Of a stretch of 8,810 nt of DNA, positions 1 through 5,865 are shown in pieces. Under the pieces are notes generated by a model that worked only from the letters and a program-made list of their open reading frames with translations, ran no database searches and had not been told where the DNA came from. This stretch comes from Candidatus Altarchaeota archaeon. GTDB lineage: Archaea > SpSt-1190. Both the position numbers and the translations under genes were made by a program. The stretch is taken from the NCBI GenBank assembly GCA_018221025.1, contig JAAOXX010000044.1:1-8810 (forward strand), read 5' to 3'. The number at the start of each line of letters is the position of its first letter. Position 1 is the first letter of the stretch.

Positions 1-1
1 A

Positions 2-664
2 AGCCAAATTGCATCAGATTATATTGAACGAAAGAAAGCTTACCAAATTATTGCAACTACGGGTGAAGTAGTTGGGCGAGTGAATGGTCTTGCTGTAATT
101 GGTGATGCTGGAATTGTTCTCCCAATCGAAGCCGAAGTTGTTCCAGGAAGCGGAGTTAAGAGTGAAGTGATTGCAACTGGAAATCTTGGAAAAATTGCAA
201 AGGAGGCAGTTAGTAATGTTTCAGCAATTATTCGAAAATGGTTTGGCAGAGATTTGAAGAAAGATTATGATATTTACATTCAGTTCTTACAGACTTATGA
301 AGGTGTAGAAGGTGATTCTGCAAGTGTCGCCGTGGCGACATCAATTATTTCCTCAGTTAATCGATTGCCAATCAGACAGAACTTGGCAATGACTGGGTCT
401 ATTTCAGTCAGGGGTGATGTTCTTCCTGTTGGAGGAGTTAATGCCAAGATTGAAGCCGCCGTTGAGGCTGGCTTGAAAGAAGTAATAATTCCAAAAGAAA
501 ATCTCAAAGACGTAGTGACTGATGCTGCAAAGAAGATTAAACTCACGCCCGTTTCAAGACTTGAGGAAGTGATTAAAGTTGCTCTTGTAGACAAGACTGG
601 AAAACTCACTAAAGTTCCACAATTAACTGTAAAGAAGAGGCGTGCCAAAGCGGCAACCGCCTAA
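2..664 (+). CDS. lonB: Archaeal LonB-type ATP-dependent protease, C-terminal proteolytic domain (5' partial)
   Basis: This is the C-terminal part of an archaeal Lon protease, the AAA+ serine protease that degrades misfolded and regulatory proteins. The frame is open to the left edge, so the true start and the ATPase domain lie outside; an internal ATG at position 80 is not the start. The visible fragment begins with an IERKKAYQ-type linker and GRVNGLAVIGD, then the S16 peptidase domain. The catalytic serine sits in GVEGDSAS (codon at 317, fragment residue 106). The catalytic lysine sits in VGGVNAKIEAA (codon at 446, residue 149). Their 43-residue spacing matches the Ser-Lys dyad of known Lon proteases. 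PIRQNLAMTGSISVRG lies between them, as expected in the family. The last ~25 residues form a basic tail (KKRRAKAATA). Archaeal LonB is normally membrane-anchored through its AAA+ part, which is not visible here. Nothing links it functionally to the sugar genes downstream. Confidence 0.95.
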   Translation, partial: SQIASDYIERKKAYQIIATTGEVVGRVNGLAVIGDAGIVLPIEAEVVPGSGVKSEVIATGNLGKIAKEAVSNVSAIIRKWFGRDLKKDYDIYIQFLQTYEGVEGDSASVAVATSIISSVNRLPIRQNLAMTGSISVRGDVLPVGGVNAKIEAAVEAGLKEVIIPKENLKDVVTDAAKKIKLTPVSRLEEVIKVALVDKTGKLTKVPQLTVKKRRAKAATA

Positions 665-694
665 ACGTTATTAACCAGTGCGTTTTTGTCTTGT
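664..694 (+). promoter_or_regulatory. Possible promoter of the phosphohexomutase gene (leaderless start)
   Basis: The 30-base gap after the lon stop has no purine-rich Shine-Dalgarno site before the ATG at 695. A weak TATA-like stretch (TTATTAA, 668-674) lies about 24-27 bases upstream of that ATG, where an archaeal TATA box would sit for a transcript starting at the ATG. A T5 run at 683-687 could also help end lon transcription. The evidence is positional only. Confidence 0.3.
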
Positions 695-2161
695 ATGCTT
701 TCAATTCCAGCGGATACCTCGGGTTCCCCTAGGATTTGTCCAGTTTGTTCTTGTGAACTCGATGAACACGTGTGTAAAAAAGATAAAGTAAAAACGTTTT
801 CATTGGAGGGAGTAGCTGGAAAATTTATTAAATTGAGGTCAGATATTGGGCCAGTATCTAAGTCTGAATTGATTCAATTCTCCAAATTTGGCTATGATAT
901 TCGAACTGACATGAGTTCTATTACCAATAAGAGAGGTTTTGTTACTGATTTAGGGCTTTATTTTCAGGCATTAGAGGCAGTTACCGAGCCAAAAATAACG
1001 GTTTTTTCAAGAGACCACAGAAATGGTGGAGACTTAATTCAGGAGGCGTTTGAAAAATTTGCACCATCTTCGAAGTCAGAAACTGCAGTGGTTTTTGGAC
1101 CCATATCTACTACGGTTTCTCCATACATTGGCTCAATCTTTTCTTTCCAAGAGAAACGTAGTGTTTTAGCAGTTCACTCCACAGCGTCTCATAATCCTCC
1201 AAACTACAATGGTTTGAAGGCAAAGGCCGGTGAATTTAAACATAATATGTTTCCCGGAAAATTTGAATTTTCCAATCAGCTTTCATCAGAGGAAGTGATT
1301 GACCATTATGTTTCGTGGTGTACAAGATTTCGTCCATATGAAGGTGAATTAAATGCTGACCTCAATAATGGTGCAGGAGTTACAGTATTCCCAAAAATTG
1401 CAAAATACATGTTCCCAAGGGTCAAATATTTCAATGACCAATTACTCCCAGATTTTGGTGGATTAAAGCCTGAACCAAGCTGGTTTTCTGGATGGACGGG
1501 ATTTGGCCTCGCATTTGATGGAGACGCGGATAGGGCACCATTTTATTTGAAGTCTAAGATGATTTTCTTCTCGCAATTCTTCTCGGGTATGGTTAAAGAA
1601 GGACTCGTTAATGAGAAGAAAGTTTTAGTCGACCAGAGAACCCCTCCAACTATTATTGAATTCTTGAAAGAACACGGACTTCGGGTTAAAGAAGGCATGA
1701 TAGGAAATACCAATCAAGCAGTTCTGTCTCAAAAAAACAATTCATTTTGGTTTGAGGAAAATTGGCATACTGGTGGATACCTCGTTGGTGATGGTAGATT
1801 CCATTGGGATGATGCACTGTTTGCCGTTCCATACTGGCTTGAAAAACTGACAGTTCCAATTGAAAAAGTTTTAGAAGGCGTTCCAAATTTCGAATACACT
1901 GAAGAGCGCTTTAAGGTTCCTGTTGGGTTTAATCAGAAGATTTTGCGTCGTCTCGAAAAACTCGAAGTTGAATACTCGGAATTACCTGGTGGTGGCGCGA
2001 GAATTGCTGATGAAATTGGCCACATCCTTTTGAGGGAGAGTAATACTGAGGTTGGTATTGCAAAAATATTTGTAACTGGTGTGGATAAATCTGCTCTGAA
2101 AAATAAATTAGAGGCGGGTCGGAAACTTGTCAGTTCCATAGAAGGGCATGACTTTAACTAG
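695..2161 (+). CDS. Divergent phosphohexomutase (phosphoglucomutase/phosphomannomutase family) with N-terminal Cys/His cluster
   Basis: This is an alpha-D-phosphohexomutase, likely interconverting hexose-6-P and hexose-1-P in the cytoplasm, which would feed glucose-1-P to glycogen synthesis. Numbering is from ATG 695 (488 aa); a TTG at 686 would add three residues. Family signatures appear in order: a degenerate first loop FSLEGVAG (35-42), the phosphoserine loop TASHNPPNYNGLK with Ser165, the metal loop FDGDADR (Asp275, 277, 279), a sugar-specificity region EENWHTGG (354-361) and the phosphate-binding loop RESNTEV (447-453). Three things are odd. The arginine usual in the first loop (GIRG) is Ala41. 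The sugar loop is EENWH rather than the common GEMSGH/GEESGH. The N-terminus carries Cys15, Cys18, Cys20, His25 and Cys27, resembling a small zinc knuckle. Substrate choice (glucose or mannose) cannot be told by eye. Its 3' end overlaps the convergent kinase gene by 54 bases. Confidence 0.88.
   Translation: MLSIPADTSGSPRICPVCSCELDEHVCKKDKVKTFSLEGVAGKFIKLRSDIGPVSKSELIQFSKFGYDIRTDMSSITNKRGFVTDLGLYFQALEAVTEPKITVFSRDHRNGGDLIQEAFEKFAPSSKSETAVVFGPISTTVSPYIGSIFSFQEKRSVLAVHSTASHNPPNYNGLKAKAGEFKHNMFPGKFEFSNQLSSEEVIDHYVSWCTRFRPYEGELNADLNNGAGVTVFPKIAKYMFPRVKYFNDQLLPDFGGLKPEPSWFSGWTGFGLAFDGDADRAPFYLKSKMIFFSQFFSGMVKEGLVNEKKVLVDQRTPPTIIEFLKEHGLRVKEGMIGNTNQAVLSQKNNSFWFEENWHTGGYLVGDGRFHWDDALFAVPYWLEKLTVPIEKVLEGVPNFEYTEERFKVPVGFNQKILRRLEKLEVEYSELPGGGARIADEIGHILLRESNTEVGIAKIFVTGVDKSALKNKLEAGRKLVSSIEGHDFN
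2099..2107 (-). terminator. Possible T-rich terminator after the kinase gene
   Basis: Read on the minus strand, TTTATTTTT follows the kinase TAA directly. Archaeal transcription commonly ends at oligo-T in the coding strand. The stretch is short and lies inside the 3' end of the mutase gene, so this is tentative. Confidence 0.22.
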
Positions 2162-3169
2162 TTTTTCCATTTTCTTTGGGTCAAATATACGTATCATGTC
2201 TAGGACGCCTGTCGCGTCTCCAAGACCCGCAGTTTTTTCCATGAATGGTAGGCTTCGTGTTGGAACTGCTCCTTTTGGTGCCCTCTTTAATGGTAGTGTA
2301 ATGACCTGCTTGTAATAGAGAAGATTACCCATTGCCCAAGATTCGATTATATCTATGAGTGGGCGTAACATCTTAGTATTGGTTGAAGAAACGTAGTCAA
2401 GAGTGTGTATAGTTACTCCGCACGAGGTTTCTTTTGAAACCTTATTTGCTTCGTCTGGTTCTGCACCAAAAATCGCCTTGGCTTCCCTTTCATTCATACC
2501 TATATGGTTAATCAATTCCTCATCGATTAGTTTTTTCACTGCATACTTCATAACTTTTGTTGGCTCCCCAATTTCCAAATACGTCCTGACTTTTCTGTCC
2601 TTCAATTTGTCAATTATAACATCAACACTCGATTTTTTCTCAATTAGGTGAAGACCGGACAAGAAGAAAAGCCCACTTTGCATTTTTTTCCAGAATCCCA
2701 CATCTAATTGACCCTCTACTGTTACTGGGTCCCAACTGATTACAGTTCTTTTAGAATTAGACAGAGGGGGAAATAGCTCAATTACGATGTGTTCATGAAC
2801 TGGGTCATCTTTTACCGCACTCTTTGCTCGTTTTTTTCGAATTCCCCAGAAAAATACTGGAAGCCTGTCAAAAAATCCCATTAATTCCTTTGGTCTTTTT
2901 GGTGCTGAAAGAACACACTCTATACCTAAATTACCTAGGAAGAACGCAGCATTTCCTGCATTTCCTCCTACCCGCGTTTCCCTTGTTTTCATGAGCGTTC
3001 TAATGGTTTTAAACTGCGTTTTATCAACAAAATATTCCTTTCCATGCTCAGTTATTTTCATTCCCTTAAGTTGCAGGAGTAAATCTAGGGTGCCTCTAGA
3101 CACAGAATCTATGTGAGAAAAAAGCCCTATCCACACCGGGTCGGTTGTATCCCTGAATGGCATTTTCAT
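2108..3169 (-). CDS. ADP-dependent sugar kinase (ADP-dependent glucokinase/phosphofructokinase family), short form
   Basis: This is predicted to phosphorylate glucose or fructose-6-P using ADP as donor, as in the modified archaeal glycolysis. Motifs of the ADP-GK/ADP-PFK ribokinase-fold family appear in order: the substrate Asp region FSHIDSVSRG (Asp21), GGNAGNAA (68-75, matching GGxAG), SGLHLI (171-176), a beta strand LEIGEPTK (198-205), the GMNEREA element (224-230), IHTLDYVSS (254-262) and the catalytic GLGD (315-318, base Asp318). At 353 residues it is about 100 shorter than the roughly 450-residue characterised thermococcal enzymes. The gap before GGNAG and the region after GLGD both look trimmed. 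The start chosen is ATG 3169; a second ATG two codons on (3163) is possible. No Shine-Dalgarno site is visible, which suggests a leaderless mRNA. Given its glycogen-gene neighbours, rephosphorylating glucose freed from glucan is an attractive role, but glucokinase versus phosphofructokinase activity cannot be decided here. Confidence 0.85.
   Translation of the reverse strand: MKMPFRDTTDPVWIGLFSHIDSVSRGTLDLLLQLKGMKITEHGKEYFVDKTQFKTIRTLMKTRETRVGGNAGNAAFFLGNLGIECVLSAPKRPKELMGFFDRLPVFFWGIRKKRAKSAVKDDPVHEHIVIELFPPLSNSKRTVISWDPVTVEGQLDVGFWKKMQSGLFFLSGLHLIEKKSSVDVIIDKLKDRKVRTYLEIGEPTKVMKYAVKKLIDEELINHIGMNEREAKAIFGAEPDEANKVSKETSCGVTIHTLDYVSSTNTKMLRPLIDIIESWAMGNLLYYKQVITLPLKRAPKGAVPTRSLPFMEKTAGLGDATGVLDMIRIFDPKKMEKLVKVMPFYGTDKFPTRL
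2162..2177 (+). terminator. Possible T-rich terminator after the phosphohexomutase gene
   Basis: T5, T4 and T3 runs separated by CCA and C follow the mutase TAG immediately. This fits archaeal oligo-T termination. No hairpin is evident. The stretch lies inside the convergent kinase coding region, so its composition could be coincidental. Confidence 0.3.
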
Positions 3170-3187
3170 TATATAGGTGTATCATAA

Positions 3188-3208
3188 GCTTTAATTATAT
3201 TTTAATAT
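3188..3208. promoter_or_regulatory. Shared, near-symmetric TATA-like element of a divergent promoter
   Basis: The 48 bases between the kinase start (ATG 3169, minus) and the GalT start (GTG 3218, plus) hold one A/T block, centred near 3195-3200. It reads TTTAATTATATTTTAAT on the plus strand and ATTAAAATATAATTAAA on the minus strand, so it resembles a TATA box both ways. Position 3192 is 26 bases before the GTG and 3195 is 26 bases before the ATG, the usual archaeal TATA-to-start distance if both mRNAs are leaderless. Neither start has a Shine-Dalgarno site. An AAGCTT palindrome flanks the block (3186-3191). Confidence 0.55.
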
Positions 3209-3217
3209 CACTCTTAT

Positions 3218-4159
3218 GTGAATGAGCTTCGCAAACACTACTTTTTGGATAGGTGGGTTGTTGTTTCATCAGAACGCGCCAATCGCCCTGAACAAATTGA
3301 AGAAACTCACATACAACAAAAATCTTGTCCCTTTGACCGAAAAAACTTAAAGTCTCCAATTTTTCACAAAGTAGGGGACCCGTGGGAGATAGCAGTCATT
3401 CCAAATAAGTTTCCGGCGGTTGACCCGCAGGTAAGCCTGTCTAATAGGACTGGTTTTCTTCAAAGTAAAGGGGGATTTGGAATGCATGAAGTTGTAATTG
3501 ACCATCCAGAGCATATTAAGTTTCAAGATTTTTCAGACAAACACGTAACCAATTTGATGGGAGTTTATGCTCAAAGAACGAAGGCCCATATGTCTGACAA
3601 GCGAATTGAATACGTGAGCGTATTCAGAAATGAGGGTGCTGCTGCAGGTGCGAGTATTGCCCACCCACATTCTCAGATTTTGGCGCTTCCAATTGTGCCC
3701 CGTATGATTGAAAGGGAAAGGGGTAAACAAGATGAATATATTCACATGTTTGGTGAAAATCCATTTGATAAAATTTACCGAGAGGAAAAACGAAGTCCTC
3801 GATTCCTATTTGAGAATTCGAATTTCTTTGCAATTGCTCCCTTTGCATCGGTTTTTCCGGGAGAAACATGGATTATTGCAAAGCGACATGTCAGGACTCT
3901 GTTTGAACTGACTCGGGATGAATTGAGTGATTTTGCACTTGCATTGAAAAAGTCAATTGCAACATTAACACGGGTGTTTCCAGGAGTCTCGTATAATTGG
4001 GGCATCCATCAGGCTCCGCGGGGTCGGGATTTTAGACTTCACTTAGAAATTTATCCACGTCTAACAAAATTTGCCGGATTTGAACTCTCAAATGATATTT
4101 ACATTAATACAGTTCCACCCGAGTCTTACGCTAAGGAGTTTAGGGAGGCGGTTAAGTGA
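3218..4159 (+). CDS. galT: GalT-family nucleotidylyltransferase (galactose-1-phosphate uridylyltransferase-like)
   Basis: This belongs to the HIT-superfamily GalT enzymes, which move UMP between hexose-1-phosphates (Gal-1-P + UDP-Glc to Glc-1-P + UDP-Gal) through a uridylyl-histidine. The active-site triad HPHSQ (149-153) is clear, with His151 as expected nucleophile, preceded by FRNEGAAAGAS (137-146). GMHEVVIDHPEH (88-99) and the C-terminal blocks WGIHQAPRG (261-269) and RLHLEIYPR (273-281) are also family-typical. The N-terminal metal site is incomplete: the usual CxxC reads CPFD (Cys37, Asp40). Length, 313 aa, is close to archaeal homologues. The start is GTG 3218; the ATG at 3216 is out of frame and stops at once. 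No galK or galE is visible nearby. The gene overlaps glycogen synthase by four bases, so a role in NDP-glucose supply for glycogen, rather than galactose use, is plausible. The exact substrates are not proven. Confidence 0.87.
   Translation: MNELRKHYFLDRWVVVSSERANRPEQIEETHIQQKSCPFDRKNLKSPIFHKVGDPWEIAVIPNKFPAVDPQVSLSNRTGFLQSKGGFGMHEVVIDHPEHIKFQDFSDKHVTNLMGVYAQRTKAHMSDKRIEYVSVFRNEGAAAGASIAHPHSQILALPIVPRMIERERGKQDEYIHMFGENPFDKIYREEKRSPRFLFENSNFFAIAPFASVFPGETWIIAKRHVRTLFELTRDELSDFALALKKSIATLTRVFPGVSYNWGIHQAPRGRDFRLHLEIYPRLTKFAGFELSNDIYINTVPPESYAKEFREAVK
4143..4148 (+). promoter_or_regulatory. Ribosome binding site of the GT3 glycogen synthase
   Basis: GGGAGG inside the end of the GalT gene lies seven bases before the GTG at 4156. 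It supports this GTG as the true start and implies re-initiation on a shared mRNA. Confidence 0.7.
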
Positions 4160-5865
4160 CGGTGCTTTGGGAGGTCAGTTTTGAATGCGGGAATAAAGTA
4201 GGGGGGATATGGACCGTAATTACTTCTAAATCCGCATTTATGCAGAAACACTTTGGAAACAATTACTTTACTATTGGATTTTACAATTCTCAAAGAACTG
4301 AAATAGTTCAGAAAACTCCGCCTAAATTTTTGGCGACTGCATTTTCAAAATTAAAAAAGAAGGGAATTGAGTTCAAATACGGTTCGTGGGTCGACGCCAA
4401 TGACTCCAACATAATTCTTGTTAATGCTAAAAAGTTTATGGGACTTCGCGTTGATGAAATCAAGAGTAAGTTTTGGGAAGAATACCAAATTGATTCACTT
4501 GGTGCGGGGCACGACTATGATGAACCACTTGCTTGGAGTTATGCTATTGGAATGCTTTTAGAAGAAGTTTCCAAGCTTCGCCCAGATAAACATATAGTTC
4601 AATTACACGAGTGGTTGTCCGCAGGAACTCTGCTTTATATTCATTCAAAGGGACTGAAACTGCCCACTGTTTTTACGACTCATGCAACTGTTCTTGGACG
4701 AGCAATGGGCGGGTCTGCAGGTGTAACGAATCCCGAAGAGAATGCAAAGGAATCAGGGGTTACGGCAAAACACTTGCTTGAAAAGGCGGCTGCAAAATAC
4801 GCGAATATTTTTACAACTGTAAGTGATTCCACTGGTGACGAGGCGGAAAAAATCCTTGGGAGAAAACCCGATGTATTGACATACAATGCAATGGGTTCAC
4901 ACGATATTCCTGACTTGGCAAAACTAATGAATGAAAAGGTTGGCTTCAGAAAGAAAATTGATGACTTTGTCCGCTCATACTTTTTCCCATATTACCCACT
5001 CAATCTAGAAGACTATCCCGTAATTTATACTGCAGGACGATATGAATTTTTCAACAAGGGCTATGACTTGTTTATTGATGCTCTTGGTAAGATTAATGAA
5101 CGACTTAAACAAGACAATTATCCTGGTTGGTTCCTTTCATTTATTTTGGTACCCGCCGGGACGCTTGGTGTGAAAGAAGAGGTCAATCAGAATTTTGCGT
5201 TTTATCGTAGAATGAAAGAGGTCTTGAAAGAAGATATTGAAAAGATGGGTGAAGATCTCTACAGTCCAGAGGTTTCTGACTTAACAATTGAGAAACGCGT
5301 TGGTGAAATTATGGTGGACTTCAAAAAAATGAAGGCTCGGCTTGAGACTCGACGCGGAAAAAAACCACCACTCTGTGCATTCCAACTTTCAGAGAACGAG
5401 GCGAATGATGCAATTATTAAGCGACTAATCGAAAATGGTCTTCTTAACAGGGTTGAAGACAGGGTCAAGGTAGTTTATTATCCAATATACATTAACAAAC
5501 AAGATGATTTGCTTGGTCTTCGATACAAAGACTTTCTCACTGCCGCGAGTATGGGAGTTTTCCTGAGTAGATACGAACCGTGGGGTTACACCCCCATGGA
5601 GGCTGCGGCATATCTCAGTGCCGCCGTAACAACAAATACTGCAGGATTTGGCATGGTGACATCCAAACTAAAAAACAGTGAAGGCATTCATGTTGCAGAT
5701 ATTTCTAAGGGTTGCGCATCTGTCGAAAAAATAATTGAAGACTTTGTTAAGTCAGATAAAGAGGCGCGAATGTCTCTTGAGATTGGTGCACACAAAACTG
5801 TAAAGAAAAATTTCATATGGGACAAGCTCGGCGAAAGATACATCAGGGCATACTCCCGACTCTAG
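4156..5865 (+). CDS. Glycogen synthase, GT3 (eukaryote-type) family
   Basis: This retaining GT-B glycosyltransferase adds glucose from an NDP-glucose donor (UDP-glucose in characterised GT3 enzymes) to growing alpha-1,4-glucan in the cytoplasm. It shows GT3 hallmarks: GNKVGGIWTV near the N-terminus (12-21), HEW (151-153), FTTHATVLGR (173-182), SDSTGDEAEKILGRKPDV (223-240), AGRYEFFNKGYD (293-304; Arg295 and Lys301 as likely donor-phosphate contacts) and YEPWGYTPMEAA, with the EX7E pair Glu474-Glu482. At 569 residues it is shorter than yeast and animal enzymes and like prokaryotic GT3 members. The start is GTG 4156, fixed by the four-base overlap with the upstream stop and by GGGAGG seven bases before it. 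It is co-transcribed with galT and ends convergently with the GH57 gene: the two TAG stops share a CTAG. GT3 is common in eukaryotes but patchy in prokaryotes. Confidence 0.93.
   Translation: MTVLWEVSFECGNKVGGIWTVITSKSAFMQKHFGNNYFTIGFYNSQRTEIVQKTPPKFLATAFSKLKKKGIEFKYGSWVDANDSNIILVNAKKFMGLRVDEIKSKFWEEYQIDSLGAGHDYDEPLAWSYAIGMLLEEVSKLRPDKHIVQLHEWLSAGTLLYIHSKGLKLPTVFTTHATVLGRAMGGSAGVTNPEENAKESGVTAKHLLEKAAAKYANIFTTVSDSTGDEAEKILGRKPDVLTYNAMGSHDIPDLAKLMNEKVGFRKKIDDFVRSYFFPYYPLNLEDYPVIYTAGRYEFFNKGYDLFIDALGKINERLKQDNYPGWFLSFILVPAGTLGVKEEVNQNFAFYRRMKEVLKEDIEKMGEDLYSPEVSDLTIEKRVGEIMVDFKKMKARLETRRGKKPPLCAFQLSENEANDAIIKRLIENGLLNRVEDRVKVVYYPIYINKQDDLLGLRYKDFLTAASMGVFLSRYEPWGYTPMEAAAYLSAAVTTNTAGFGMVTSKLKNSEGIHVADISKGCASVEKIIEDFVKSDKEARMSLEIGAHKTVKKNFIWDKLGERYIRAYSRL

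Noticed and set aside
80..82. GTG at position 80 as the start of a short Lon-like protein
   Set aside because: The frame is open upstream to the window edge and encodes the conserved IERKKAYQ linker, so this is an internal codon.
295..648. Minus-strand open frame opposite the Lon protease domain
   Set aside because: The plus strand encodes clear Lon catalytic motifs; the opposite frame shows no family resemblance.
2403..2651. Plus-strand hydrophobic small open frame within the kinase gene
   Set aside because: It lies fully antisense to the conserved kinase motifs with no start signal; it looks like a shadow frame.
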